Shown here: one piece after another, positions 27,001 through 34,188 of the stretch
Position numbering within the stretch: the stretch's first letter is position 1
Layout: each line of letters begins with the position of its first letter
Source of the DNA: Nocardia coubleae NBRC 108252
GTDB taxonomy: Bacteria > Actinomycetota > Actinomycetes > Mycobacteriales > Mycobacteriaceae
DNA: 64,000 nucleotides
Assembly: GCF_001612805.1 (NCBI RefSeq)
Contig: NZ_BDBD01000018.1
Span: 124,001-188,000 of the forward strand
Reading direction: 5' to 3'
Notes under the pieces: generated by a model
What the model was told of the DNA's origin: nothing
What the model saw: the letters and a program-made list of their open reading frames with translations, nothing else
The model's database searches: none
Program-made: the position numbers and the translations under genes

Positions 27001-30000
27001 CCGCCCGCTTCGTCGCCGATCCGCACGGTCCGGCCGGTGCCCGCCTCTACCGCACCGGCGACCTCGTCCGCCGCCGCGGCGACGTGCTGGAATACCTGGG
27101 CCGCAACGACTTCCAGGTGAAGATCCGTGGTCTGCGCATCGAACTCGGCGAGATCGATGCCGTGCTGGCCGCCGCACCCGGCGTCAGCTGGGTCAGCACG
27201 ATGGGCCGCGACAACGGTGCCGGATCGACCATGCTCGTGTCCTATGTGCAAGGCACCGATCTGGAACCGAGCGCACTCACCGCCGCCGCCGCCGAGGCGC
27301 TGCCGGACTACATGGTGCCCGCCGCCGTCGTCGTACTCGACGAACTGCCGCTCACCCCGAGCGGCAAACTCGACCGCCGCGCCCTGCCCGACCCGGTGCT
27401 CGGCCGCCGCGAGTTCCGGCCACCGCGCAGCTCCGCCGAACGCGCCGTCGCCCGCGTGATCGGTGAGGTGCTCGGCCACGACCGGGTCGGTGTGGACGAC
27501 GACTTCTTCGCCCTCGGCGGCGACAGCATCACCGCCATCCAGGTGGTGTCGCGGGCCGCCGACGCCGGCGTCACCCTGCGCCCGCGCGACCTGTTCGCCG
27601 CGCGCACCGTCGGCGCCCTCGCCGAGCGCGCGCAACTCACCGCCGAGGCGACCACCCGGACCGGCGCCCTGCCGCTCACCGCCACCGCCGCCCAGCTCCT
27701 GGAAGCGGGGGAGCAGGCCGTCGAACCACGCGCCCTGCTGCTCGACGTGCCCGCCGACTGCCCCGACGAGGCCGTCGCCGCCGTCGCGGCCGCGGTGATG
27801 AACCAGCACCCCATGCTGTGGGCGGTCCTCGACCGCACCGAATCCGACCCGGTACTGCGCATCCCCCCGGCCGCGGAACGCACCGGTGGTGCCTTCCGCA
27901 GGCTGGCCGGTGAGGACGGCGAGGCGTCGCTGCCCGTGGACGACATCGTCGCCGCCGCGGCCGCCGCGCTCGACCCCGACGAGGGTCGCAACATCCACTT
28001 CATCCTCACCGGCGACGGCCCGTCCACCCTCGTCGTGGTCGCCAATGCGCTCGTGCTGGACGAGGTTTCCTGGCGCGCCGTGGTCGACCAGCTCACCACC
28101 GCGTGGAGCCGGGGCCGTCACGCCGCACCCTCGGCCCCCGACGCGGGTCTCGACGACCTGATCCGTCGCCTGGCCGACTACCCGTCCTCGCCCGCCGCCC
28201 GCGCCGAACGCGAGTACTGGCACCGCGCCGTGCGCGCCAGGACGGCCGATTCGGGTGACCTGCGCCAGCGCCGCCGGGTTTCGCTGAGCATCACCGGCGA
28301 GGGCACCGCCGCCGTCGGCACCGTCGCCGAGGCCTACCGCGCCACGGTCGACGAGGTGCTGCTCACCGCCGTCGCCCTCGCACTGCACACCGCCGCCGAT
28401 TCGGCGGCCGTCCGCGCGATCGGCAGCGTCGTCCGGCTGCGTGCCGACCAGCGCGTCCTCGGACGGCACGACGCCCAGAACGTGGTCGGCGGATTCACCA
28501 CCGACTTCCCGCTCGCGCTTCGCCTCGACGGCGTGGACCCGGCCGACGCGCTCGTCGGCGGCCCCGCCGCGGGCACGGCACTGTCCCAGATCAAGGAACT
28601 GTGCCGCACGGTCCCGGCCGGCGGCGCCGGCTTCGGACTGCTGCGCTACCTCGACGCCGACGCGGCCGACACCGTGCGCACCGTCGACCGCGGCCGCTTC
28701 GCGGTCCGGGTGCGCGACCTGCGACCCGCCCGCGTTCACACGGACGTGGCCGTCGACGATCTGGTTCTCGTGCTCACCGTCGACGCCACCGCCGACGGCA
28801 TGGTCGCCCGCTTCGACTACGCCGCGACGGTTCTCGACGCCGACGCGGTGAAGCACTTCGCCGAGCACTGGATCCGCGCACTCGGCGGACTCGCCGAACA
28901 CGGCCTGCGCCCCGACGCGGGGGGATTCACCCCGTCGGACTTCGCCCTGGTCCGCCTCGGCCAGACCGAACTCGACCGCCTGGTGCGCCGCTACCCCCGG
29001 CTCAGCGACATCTGGCCGGTGACACCGCTGCAGTCCGGAATGCTGTTCCACGCCCTGCTCGCCGAGAACTCGGTCGACCCCTACATCACCCAGATCGTCC
29101 TCGACCTCGACCCGTCCGTCGACACCGAACGCCTGCACACCGCCGCCCAGACCGTGCTCGACCGGCACGACAACCTGCGCGTCGCCTTCGCCACCGATCC
29201 GGCCGGCACACCGCTGCAGGTGGTCATCGACGACGTGGACGTGCCGTGGCAGGTGATCGATGCCGACGAAGCCACCTACGAGCGCATCCGAAGTGCCGAC
29301 CTGGCAACCCATTTCGACATGGCGGTCGCGCCGCAGCTGCGTTTCACCCTGGTGCGCACACCCCAGCGCGCCCACCTGGTGGTGACCAGCCACCACATCC
29401 TCATCGACGGCTGGTCGATGCCGCTGCTGCTGCAGGAGCTGCTCGCCGCCTACACCGTCGGGCGCACCCGTCGTCTGCCGAAACCGGCGCCCTACCGCGA
29501 CTACCTGGCCTGGCTCACCGAACAGGATCTCGACGCCGCCCGCCAGGCCTGGCGTGGCGCGCTCACCGGCCTGGCCGAACCGACTCCGCTGGCCCCGGTC
29601 GAGAAGGGCCGCGAAATCGCTTCGGGCACCGGGGAAACCGGCTTCGCGCTCACACCCGCCGATACCGCGGCCCTGACCCGGCTCGCCGCCGACCTCGGCG
29701 TCACGGTGAACACCGTGGTCCAGGCGGCCTGGGGTCTGCTCATCGCCCGCCTCGTCGATCGCGACGACGTGGTGTTCGGCGCGACCGTGTCGGGCAGGCC
29801 CGCCGCGCTGCCCGGCGTGGAGCGCATGGTCGGGCTGTTCCTCAACGCCATCCCCGTGCGGGTGCGGGTGCGGCCCGAGCACACCGTCGCCGAGCTGCTG
29901 CGGACCCTGCAGGACGAGCAGGCCGCCCTGTTCGACTACCACTACCTCGGTCTCGGTGAGATCCAGGAGATCGTCGGTGTCGACGCGCTGTTCGATTCGC

Positions 30001-32942
30001 TCGTCGTGTTCGAGTCGTTCCCCGTCGACCGGGCGGCGATCGACCGGGCCGCCAGCGGGTCGGCCACCATCACCGGCCTCGACGCGACCAACGGCACCCA
30101 CTACCCGCTCACCGTGCAGGTGGTGGCTGGCGAACAACTGCGCGTGTCGGTGAAGTACCTGCGCGACGTGTTCGACGCCTACACCGCACACCTGCTGTCC
30201 CAACGGTTCTCACTGCTGCTGGCCCGCTTCACCGCCGACCCGCAGTCCCGCCTCGGCGCACTCGACGTGCTGCTCGCCGACGAACGCGGCACCCTCACCG
30301 CGCTCAACGCCACCGACGCACCGGAACTGCTCGACGAGTCGACGCTGCTGACGCTGTTCGACGCCCAGGTGGCCCGCACGCCCGACGCGGTCGCGGTGAT
30401 CGACGGCGAGAACAGCTACACCTACGAGCAATTCGACGCCAGGTCACGGAAACTGGCCGCCACGCTGAGCGCGCTCGGAGCCGGTCCGGAGGTGCTGATC
30501 GCGGTCGCCATGCGTCGCGGTATCGACCTCGTCACCAGCATCTACGCGGTGTTGCGCACGGGAGCGGCCTACGTCCCGGTCGACCCGGACCATCCGGCCG
30601 AACGCACCGAACGCGTGCTCGCCGCCGCGGCACCGCTGTGTGTGCTCACGACCACGGATACCGGGTACCGTAGCAGCGCAAGGGTTATCGAGATCGACAC
30701 CCTCGCCCCCGATTCCGCCCCGTTGGCCCAACCGGCACCGGACAACCTCGCCTATGTGATCCACACTTCCGGTTCCACCGGAAAACCCAAGGGCGTCATG
30801 CTGACCCACCGTCAGCTCGTCGCCCAGTTCCGCTGGGCGCAACGCGACTACCTGCACAGCCCCGGCGATGTGGTGCTGCACAAGACACCGGTCACCTTCG
30901 ACATCTCCACCTGGGAACTGCTGTGGCCGTTGCAGACCGGTGCGGCGGTGGTCATCGCCCGGCCGGACGGTCATCGCGACCCCGACTACCTCGCCGAGGT
31001 CATCACCGAGCATTCCGTCACCACCGTGCACTTCGTGCCGTCCATGCTCGACGCCTTCCTGACCGACCGCCGGGCGGGCCAACTGCCCTCGCTGCGACGG
31101 GTGTTCGCCGCGGGTGAGGCACTGCAGGCAGCGACCGCGCGCCGGTTCGCCGAGGTGCTCCCCGGCGCCGACCTCGTCAACTGGTACGGCCCGGCCGAGG
31201 CCACCGTCGTCACGGCGACCGAAGTGACTGCGGCCGAGCGCATTCCGATCGGCGAACCGGTCGCCAACACTCGCGTCCACGTGCTCGACCGGCACCTGCG
31301 GCCGGTCCCGCCCGGCATCGCGGGCGAGCTGTACCTCGAAGGCGTGCAGCTGGCGCGTGGGTACCTCGCCGCGCCCGCGCTCACCGCCGAACGGTTCGTC
31401 GCCCACCCGGGCGGCGGCAGGCTCTACCGCACCGGCGACGTGGTCCGCCTCGACGCCGACGGCGCACTGGAATACCTGGGGCGCAGCGACTTCCAGGTGA
31501 AACTACGGGGTCAGCGGATCGAACTCGGTGAAGTCGAAGCGGTTCTGCGCGGGCATCCGGCGGTGCGGCACGCCGCCGTCGCCCTGGTCCACGGCCCGAC
31601 CGGTGACCGCCTCGTCGGCTATGTCGTCCCCGCCGAAACGCGCGCCGGGCAGCCGGGAACCGCCACCCCGGCGGCGGGCTACTCCATCGAAAGCGGCACG
31701 AGTACTGGTGGATTGGACGAAGCCGAAGTGCTGTCCTATGCCCGCACCGCGCTGCCGTCGTACATGGTTCCGGCCACGCTGGTCGTGCTCGCCGCGCTGC
31801 CGCTCAACGCCAGCGGCAAGCTCGACCGCAAAGCCCTGCCCGTCCCGGCGGCGACCACCCGGCCCTACCGGCCACCGACCACCCCGGTCCAGCGCGCGGT
31901 CGCCGAGGTCTTCGCCGAGGTGCTCGGCGCGGGCAAGGTCGGCCTCGACGACGACTTCTTCGAGCTCGGCGGCAACTCGCTCGTCGCGACCAAGGCCATC
32001 AGCAGGCTGCGCACCCGCGTCGGCGCCGACGTGCGCGTGCAGTGGTTCTTCAGCGACGCCACCGTGGCCGCGCTCGCCGAACGCATCGACGCCACCCAGG
32101 CGGGCGCCGGCGACTACGACCTCGAATCCGACGACGCCCTCGGCGTGCTGCTGCCCATCCGCAACCGGGTGCCGCACGGCACCGAGGCGGGTGGACCGCT
32201 GTTCTGCGTGCACCCGATGTACGGGCTGGCCTGGTGCTATGCCGGGCTGGCTCAATACATTCCGGCGCGCAGACCGATCTTCGGCCTGCAGTCACCCGCG
32301 CTCAGCGAGTCCGGGTATCTGCCGGGCACCCTCGCCGCCATGGCCCGCCGCTATGTCATCGAGATCAAAGCCGTCCAGCCACAGGGCCCCTACCGGCTGA
32401 TGGGCTGGTCGCTCGGCGGTGTACTCGCCCACGCCGTCGCCACCGAACTGCAGGCCGACGGCGAGCAGGTGAGCCTGCTCGCCATGCTCGACTCCCACCC
32501 CGACATCGACGTCCCCGATTTCCACACCGCCGTGCGCGACGCGCTGGCCGAACTCGGGGTCGACCTGAGCGCCGCCGTGGCGACCAACGGGGTGCGCGAA
32601 CTCAGCGACGAGGCGCTGGCCGCCCTGCACGCGATCATCCCGGCCAACATGGCCGTGCTCACCCCCGAGCGGGTGCGCCGCATCTATCGCAGCGCGGTGC
32701 GTTCGGCGGAACTGATCGCCGAGCACCGGCCCGCCGTATTCCGGGGCAGGCTGGAGTATTTCAGCGCCCTCGGACACGAGAAGGCGGCCGCGAACTGGGC
32801 CCGGTATGTCGACGGCGAAATCCGCGATCGGCCGGTCGCGGTGGTGCACGATCAGATGACCTCACCGCAGGCACTCGCCGAGATCGGGCCGCGACTGGCG
32901 GAACTGCTCGACGCGGGCGACCGGGCGACCGGGGCGCGATGA
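15027..32942 (+). CDS. NRPS gene 4: five-module terminal synthetase, A-T-C-A-T-C-A-T-C-A-T-E*-C-A-T-TE
   Basis: A giant synthetase of 5971 residues from GTG 15027 (GGATGGGG five bases upstream; GTG 14976 is the longer alternative). Carrier serines: 561, 1790, 3016, 4167 (GGDSI, the form usual before epimerization domains) and 5651. Thioesterase Ser5795 lies in GWSLGG. Condensation motifs: His757 (HHITADG), His2070 (HHIAADA, Gly replaced by Ala), His3300 (HHIAADG) and His4789 (HHILIDG, D-donor subtype after the E domain). The E domain (about 4212-4630) has NALVLDE at 4340-4346 in place of HHxxxDG and is probably dead. Pocket readings A1-A5: DALFTGCIV, DVWDFILVS, DLWTLILVS, DALNSGAIA, DIWHFAWVV; none is assigned. 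Low-complexity insertions interrupt A2 (about 1347-1498), C2 (1941-2021), A3 (2855-2925) and C3 (3130-3233). Gene 3 is the likely upstream partner. Confidence 0.93.
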   Translation: MTRASRASGTRARQRGKTLPQLLSVAVESNPGGVALSWSDGVSAPVRLTYGELDERANRLARLLIERGVGPEDVVAVGIGRSPESVLAMWAVTKAGAAFLPVDPNYPQARVSHMLADAGAVVGLSMSAAVDRLPGTVDWLCLDDPSVRRAAEEHPGDPVTFADRVRPLRLQHPAYVVYTSGSTGLPKGVVVTHAGLAGYCAEQRAHYGIEPTSRTLHFASPSFDAAVLELLMAVGAGATMVIAPAGILGGAELAEVLRRESVTHMFITTAALASLDPTGLDELAVVTTGGEACPPDLIRRWATGTRRFHDCYGPTETTIVTNISAPLEIGDTVNIGAPLRGVTEYVLDERLVRVPDGMIGELYIAGNGLARGYHRRPALTASRFVTDPFDPAGGRMYRTGDLVRRRPDGAIEFVGRNDFQVKVRGFRIELGEIDTVLTAHESVDFAVTVGHELDNGTTILAAYVHAAPGFSIDLDDVLAHAKAGLPAHMVPTALTVLDTIPLTPVGKLDRAALPAPTLRAAEFRRPSGAMEELVAAVFTDLLHPADPIGADDDFFALGGNSLLATRVAARLGAELSTRVPAGHVFESPTVAGLAALLEPLKGAGGHAPLTRRGRPELIPLSPAQRRMWFLNQFDPNSTAETIPFALRLTGPFDAHALYAALSDLVGRHESLRTWYPVLTAGETADGDGVAEGVGHQVILPASEAVPEVLVDSLSEDELPLWLAEFAAKGFDVAAGVPLRVALAELGPRDHVVAIALHHITADGASITPLLRDLLGAYLARRNRSRPSWAPLPVQYADYTLWHRELLGAEDDPDSLAAAQIAFWRNTLAALPDRLDMPTDRPRPPVFTGRGAEFGFQIPAAVHTALADLAQRTGTSEFMVVHAALAVLLSRVAHTDDIAIGTPVAGRGARELDDLIGMFVNTLVLRTQVDQRASFLELLRATKRADLAAFAHADLPFERLVELLDPVRSQAHHPLFQVALFFQNLDLPTLRLPGMEVAPVEFGGTVARFDLQLTVVPGTDPAEPMAALFTYATDLFDAESIENLAGRFTRLLSAVTAEPSLSVAEIDLLTDDERHQSIVAWNDTTHPVAPELVLDAYRRAVQAHPSATALVYEGVALTYRQFDERVNALARVLIGAGVGPESLVGLAVRRSPELVIGMYAVLTAGGAYVPLDPDHPADRIAYILDTARPACVLSTRADATALPTGVDVVLVDELDTTGVSVEPVRPEELLAPLHPEHPAYVIFTSGSTGKPKGVLISHAAIHNQLVWMLAKYPLVLGDVYLQKTATTFDVSLWGYFLPLRVGATLLLATPDGHRDPAYLIDLIDTHRVTVTDFVPSMLTVFAAQARAGRPEIDSVASASARGEGASGVVVDAAQASAGSGDSAPPRRAPGGLPQRVPGNSAGLQGGPARVATGDAGEASPGLGGSTQSGSGSRQAHGLGGPASTAPAGSVGDRVTRERLLRSALATAPAQEDEPPAWSLRAARTSVNPLPGPVDAQPASLSTLRDVFVIGEALPPETVDAMAEVCSARLHNLYGPTEAAVSVTYWPARAGERSVPIGLPQWNTRVYVLDERLRPVPPGVAGELYLAGDQLARGYVARSGLTADRFVADPFAADFGGSVTGARMYRTGDLVVWRRPTAGEPQRLDYLGRIDFQVKFRGQRIELGEIETALLASESVSQAVAVVAATELGDQLVAYVVPAPGRAADPDRLLASVSKTLPAYMVPAAITVLDELPLNPSGKLDRKALPAPHFTTRAFRAPATAAEKLIAALYGEVLGRKDIGADDDFFALGGNSLVATRLVARLGAATGSRIPVRTLFEHPTVAALAATVDPAAVDATADTVSTLGSLDRPAELPLSPAQRRMWFLNRFDQGATGDGTAAYNLPFALRLTGNLDAAALTTALHDVLTRHEVLRTVYPDTDDGPIQRILPADEVDLGITVHRIGEPADPFVTTKLPIVNAAADAGAPDAAGRPFVRSGDRSLPGGDGSRHLGEGSAPFAGADHPTSGVSGFEDDRPAGVGTAESGSGAELVEQITALASTAFDVTTEVPLRVRLFEVTGVDPDAPTEYVLAVVVHHIAADASSMAPLVRDMTTAYLARAAGHAPDWASLPVQYADYALWQVDRLGAESDPESLAAQQVAFWQAELFGLPDLLELPADRPRPAVASLAGDRVPVRIDADTHAGLARIAQQTGSTVFMVLHTAFAVLLARLAGTADVAVGTPVAGRGERELDDLIGMFVNTVVLRTRYDGSAAFTDLLADQRSRDLAAFAAADVPFERLVEVLDPPRSTARHPLFQVGLSFQNVDHTTLELPGLRIAPVPADLAVSQFDLHLIVGDGYAEDGSPTGIEGFFTYATDLFDAATVAGFAERLNLLLEAIVRDPARVVGDVDLRTAVERSSEIVSGAADLAMPTGTLADLPASARPEAIALVADLPEGRLELTYAEFEARANRLARHLISLGVGPESLVALALPRSVDLVVAMYAVARSGGAYVPIDPDQPADRTDYILHTAAPICVLSNGFRTDAAPVVRVDHPAVQSADPSPVTDADRRAPLRPENTAYVIFTSGSTGRPKGVAVPHAAVVNQLQWLRAEFETTAADAFLLKTPATFDLSVWEFWSAAVCGGRLVIAAPDGHRDPAYLDALIADANVTTLTAVPSLLDTLVGYWEATAPPLRRILAIGETLPAALAQRLLNTLPDTRIDNLYGPTEAAVSITDHRVTSADTETVPIGTPEWNSRVYVLDERLRPVPPGVRGELYLGGVQLARGYLRKPALTAERFLADPFQPGARMYRTGDLVVRTPANSATHGELIYLGRTDFQVKVRGFRVEPGEVEAALLALPQVAQVAVLARTDAHYGDRLVAYVVPADSRAAEGGDITQASGGTAPGASAHPAVAGTRSESAAGRAAPFGAGAAENSVAGAAFTAQVGDGTASAPAIRPELDVAQVKSALREKLPAYLVPEAFVVLDALPRTVNGKLDRAALPAPVFESAAFRAPTTPTEQLIAGVYADILGVDDVGADDDFFALGGNSLLATRAAARIAEALNRAVGVRLLFEAPTVTELALRVHRADELSTARPVAGPRPAEVPLSLAQQRMWLLNQLDPDATAYNIPAAIRLTGTLDLPALEAAVRDLFTRHEVLRTRYPATPHARFRQPAALTRGTAAGQPATGASVDATTAHRGTGTAGQPATGASAGASTAHRGTGTAGRPATGASVGASTAHRGTGTAGQPATGASAGATAGLGAEREGWDRPVQEVLAPGAVELDLTPVPVTADDVLAEVRCTASTGFDVTAAPPVRLRLLRLSVDEHVLVFVAHHIAADGFSMGPLTRDLVLAYIARTSGAAPAWTPLPLQYADYAVWQRDTLGDEADPSSIAANQLAYWTTELADLPDEIDLPTDRPRPAVQSFAGATTGFDIDADLHAGLAALARREGVTLFMVVQAALATLLARLSDTDDVAIGTPIAGRGARELDDLVGMFVNTLVLRSRIAGDEPFTALLAATRDTDLRAFAHADVPFERVVDAVQPARSTSRHPLFQVALSFENLAPVTVELPGLAVHALDARTDDAKFDLLLTVREQQRNGGMYAEFTYATDLFDESTVRTLGGRFTRLLAAVAADPTAPVGDIDLLDERELAAQTTFAGPPAAPARTLAQLMGDAVRANPSGIALRGEGRGFTYTDLDAAANQLARALIARGAGPEVPVAVAIRRSVESVLALWAIARTGAVIVPIDPGYPRDRIAHMVADSGATLGVTLAAELADLPALPAAGGWVALDDRAFTAEVAANPGVGLREIELLGTARPGGAAYMIYTSGSTGLPKGVVVTHAGVANFCAEQVERYRLDKSTRALAFASPSFDASMLELLLALGGAGTLVLTPADTVVGTDLTELIRTEGVTHANLTPTVLATLEPEDLPDLRVLSVGGEHLPAELAARWDTLPQRRVHNAYGPTEATIAVTLSAPLHGTDVNMGGPIRGVRALILDPRLHPVPEGATGELYVGGIQLARGYHQRAGLTAARFVADPHGPAGARLYRTGDLVRRRGDVLEYLGRNDFQVKIRGLRIELGEIDAVLAAAPGVSWVSTMGRDNGAGSTMLVSYVQGTDLEPSALTAAAAEALPDYMVPAAVVVLDELPLTPSGKLDRRALPDPVLGRREFRPPRSSAERAVARVIGEVLGHDRVGVDDDFFALGGDSITAIQVVSRAADAGVTLRPRDLFAARTVGALAERAQLTAEATTRTGALPLTATAAQLLEAGEQAVEPRALLLDVPADCPDEAVAAVAAAVMNQHPMLWAVLDRTESDPVLRIPPAAERTGGAFRRLAGEDGEASLPVDDIVAAAAAALDPDEGRNIHFILTGDGPSTLVVVANALVLDEVSWRAVVDQLTTAWSRGRHAAPSAPDAGLDDLIRRLADYPSSPAARAEREYWHRAVRARTADSGDLRQRRRVSLSITGEGTAAVGTVAEAYRATVDEVLLTAVALALHTAADSAAVRAIGSVVRLRADQRVLGRHDAQNVVGGFTTDFPLALRLDGVDPADALVGGPAAGTALSQIKELCRTVPAGGAGFGLLRYLDADAADTVRTVDRGRFAVRVRDLRPARVHTDVAVDDLVLVLTVDATADGMVARFDYAATVLDADAVKHFAEHWIRALGGLAEHGLRPDAGGFTPSDFALVRLGQTELDRLVRRYPRLSDIWPVTPLQSGMLFHALLAENSVDPYITQIVLDLDPSVDTERLHTAAQTVLDRHDNLRVAFATDPAGTPLQVVIDDVDVPWQVIDADEATYERIRSADLATHFDMAVAPQLRFTLVRTPQRAHLVVTSHHILIDGWSMPLLLQELLAAYTVGRTRRLPKPAPYRDYLAWLTEQDLDAARQAWRGALTGLAEPTPLAPVEKGREIASGTGETGFALTPADTAALTRLAADLGVTVNTVVQAAWGLLIARLVDRDDVVFGATVSGRPAALPGVERMVGLFLNAIPVRVRVRPEHTVAELLRTLQDEQAALFDYHYLGLGEIQEIVGVDALFDSLVVFESFPVDRAAIDRAASGSATITGLDATNGTHYPLTVQVVAGEQLRVSVKYLRDVFDAYTAHLLSQRFSLLLARFTADPQSRLGALDVLLADERGTLTALNATDAPELLDESTLLTLFDAQVARTPDAVAVIDGENSYTYEQFDARSRKLAATLSALGAGPEVLIAVAMRRGIDLVTSIYAVLRTGAAYVPVDPDHPAERTERVLAAAAPLCVLTTTDTGYRSSARVIEIDTLAPDSAPLAQPAPDNLAYVIHTSGSTGKPKGVMLTHRQLVAQFRWAQRDYLHSPGDVVLHKTPVTFDISTWELLWPLQTGAAVVIARPDGHRDPDYLAEVITEHSVTTVHFVPSMLDAFLTDRRAGQLPSLRRVFAAGEALQAATARRFAEVLPGADLVNWYGPAEATVVTATEVTAAERIPIGEPVANTRVHVLDRHLRPVPPGIAGELYLEGVQLARGYLAAPALTAERFVAHPGGGRLYRTGDVVRLDADGALEYLGRSDFQVKLRGQRIELGEVEAVLRGHPAVRHAAVALVHGPTGDRLVGYVVPAETRAGQPGTATPAAGYSIESGTSTGGLDEAEVLSYARTALPSYMVPATLVVLAALPLNASGKLDRKALPVPAATTRPYRPPTTPVQRAVAEVFAEVLGAGKVGLDDDFFELGGNSLVATKAISRLRTRVGADVRVQWFFSDATVAALAERIDATQAGAGDYDLESDDALGVLLPIRNRVPHGTEAGGPLFCVHPMYGLAWCYAGLAQYIPARRPIFGLQSPALSESGYLPGTLAAMARRYVIEIKAVQPQGPYRLMGWSLGGVLAHAVATELQADGEQVSLLAMLDSHPDIDVPDFHTAVRDALAELGVDLSAAVATNGVRELSDEALAALHAIIPANMAVLTPERVRRIYRSAVRSAELIAEHRPAVFRGRLEYFSALGHEKAAANWARYVDGEIRDRPVAVVHDQMTSPQALAEIGPRLAELLDAGDRATGAR
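19065..19520 (+). other. Low-complexity insertion of about 152 codons inside adenylation domain A2 of NRPS gene 4
   Basis: Between the A4 region (VPSML) and the strand leading to A5 (VFVIGEAL) a normal adenylation domain has about 15-20 residues. Here there are about 152 extra residues rich in Gly, Ala, Ser, Pro and Arg. The frame stays open through the whole insertion and the flanking motifs are intact, so it looks like a tolerated surface loop rather than a frameshift. Confidence 0.75.
20847..21090 (+). other. Low-complexity insertion of about 81 codons inside condensation domain C2 of NRPS gene 4
   Basis: It lies between the RHEVLRT block and the FDVTTEVPLRVRLF block of the second condensation domain, where sister domains in the same protein have a short loop. 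The inserted residues are mainly Gly, Ala, Asp, Pro, Ser and Arg. Frame and flanking motifs are preserved. Confidence 0.7.
23590..23800 (+). other. Low-complexity insertion of about 70 codons inside adenylation domain A3 of NRPS gene 4
   Basis: It falls in the C-terminal subdomain between DRLVAYVVP and LPAYLVPEAFVVL, where gene 2 A2 has about a dozen residues. It is rich in Ala, Gly, Ser and Thr. A smaller extension of about 25-30 residues occupies the equivalent place in A5 (about 31635-31715). Confidence 0.7.
24474..24709 (+). repeat. 63-bp in-frame tandem repeat, about 3.7 copies, in condensation domain C3 of NRPS gene 4
   Basis: Copies begin at 24474, 24537, 24600 and 24663 (the last partial). 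Copies 2 and 3 differ at about 4 of 63 bases. Each encodes a 21-residue unit of the type GQPATGASVGASTAHRGTGT plus Ala. The array is the core of an insertion of about 100 codons (24415-24726) between RHEVLRTRYPA and the HHIAADG part of C3. The unit length is a multiple of three, so copy number can change without frameshift. Confidence 0.92.
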
Positions 32943-33102
32943 GGCGGCTGTGGCTGATGCGGCATGATGTGACCGCGCTGTTGTAACGATTACTACTGTT
33001 GTATCGAGTGCATAACCCGTAAGGTTCTGCCGTGGTGCAACTACGCCCCGGGAAACCGGGTGCGGACCGAGTCGGAATTCGAGACGAAGCGAAGGTGCGA
33101 AA

Positions 33103-34170
33103 GTGATCCGTCGGCACACCCGGCGTCGTGGCCTCCGAGCCGCGGCGATGATCGCGGCAACGGCAGTGGCCGCCGGACTGTTGTCCGGCCTCGGCATCGC
33201 ACCGGCCTCGGCCGACCCGATCATCGATTCCAAGAGCCTGCTCGCCAACCCGGTCTCCGAGGACGGTTCCAAGATCGTCAAGGCCGAGGTGAAGGATTCG
33301 CGCAGCCTGCGGTTGCACGTGTACTCGGCGGCCATGGACCAGAACATCATCGTCGACGTGCAGCGGCCCGCCGACGCCTCGGTCCCGCGCCCCACCCTGT
33401 ACCTGCTCAACGGTGCGGGCGGCGGCGAGGATTCGGCGTCCTGGGTCGCCAAGACCGACGCGCTGGAATTCCTGTCGGACAAGAACGTCAACGTGATCCA
33501 GCCGATCGGTGGCTCCTGGAGCTACTACACCGACTGGATCAAGGACGACCCGGTCGTCGGCCGCAACAAGTGGAAGACCTTCTTCACCGAAGAACTGCCC
33601 CCGCTCGTCGACGGCGCGCTCGGCACCAACGGGGTGAACGCCATCGCGGGTCTGTCCACCTCCGGCACCACCGTCCTCGCGCTGCCGATCGCCAAGCCGG
33701 GCCTGTACAAGGCGGCCGCGGCCTACAGCGGTTGCGCGCAGACCTCCGACCCGGTCGGTTCGGAATTCGTGAAGCTCACCGTCGAGACCTGGGGCGGCGG
33801 CGACACCATGAACATGTGGGGCCCGCAGGGCTCGGAGGAATGGGTCAAGAACGACCCGTACGTGAACGCCGAAGGTCTGCGCGGCGTGGAACTCTACGTC
33901 TCCACCGGCAACGGCCTGCCCGGACCGTACGACACCCTCAACGGCCCCTACGCGCTGCCCGGTGCCTACGGTCTGGCCAACCAGATCGTCATCGGCGGCA
34001 TCATCGAGGCGGGCACCAACTACTGCACCAACAACCTGGCCAACCGGCTGAAAGAGCTGAACATCCCGGCCACCTTCAACTTCCGTCCCAACGGCACCCA
34101 CTCGTGGGGCTACTGGCAGGACGAGCTGAAGCTGTCGTGGCCGACGCTGGCCCGGGGTCTCGGCCTCTAG
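33103..34170 (+). CDS. Secreted antigen-85-type mycolyltransferase/esterase
   Basis: A 355-residue alpha/beta-hydrolase of the antigen 85/esterase D family. These proteins transfer mycolic acids onto trehalose and arabinogalactan outside the membrane. The N-terminus is a classical signal peptide: RRHTRRR, a hydrophobic stretch, and a cleavage-type ASA-DP near residue 37. The nucleophile is Ser185 in GLSTSG and the likely catalytic His is His333 in THSWGYW. The GTG start follows AAGG at the right distance. It begins 160 bases after the large NRPS gene on the same strand and ends at a strong hairpin, so it may share transcription with the NRPS genes. This family marks mycolata such as Nocardia. 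Whether it acts on mycolates or on the peptide product cannot be told from sequence. Confidence 0.88.
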   Translation: MIRRHTRRRGLRAAAMIAATAVAAGLLSGLGIAPASADPIIDSKSLLANPVSEDGSKIVKAEVKDSRSLRLHVYSAAMDQNIIVDVQRPADASVPRPTLYLLNGAGGGEDSASWVAKTDALEFLSDKNVNVIQPIGGSWSYYTDWIKDDPVVGRNKWKTFFTEELPPLVDGALGTNGVNAIAGLSTSGTTVLALPIAKPGLYKAAAAYSGCAQTSDPVGSEFVKLTVETWGGGDTMNMWGPQGSEEWVKNDPYVNAEGLRGVELYVSTGNGLPGPYDTLNGPYALPGAYGLANQIVIGGIIEAGTNYCTNNLANRLKELNIPATFNFRPNGTHSWGYWQDELKLSWPTLARGLGL

Positions 34171-34188
34171 ATTCCCCACGATTCCACC

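Noticed and set aside
32939..32986. 15-codon frame overlapping the stop of NRPS gene 4
   Set aside because: Too short, no recognisable product, and the ATGA overlap alone is not enough support.
32943..33102. Promoter for the mycolyltransferase gene around TTGTAA at 32981
   Set aside because: No convincing -10 element at proper spacing; read-through from the NRPS gene is equally possible.
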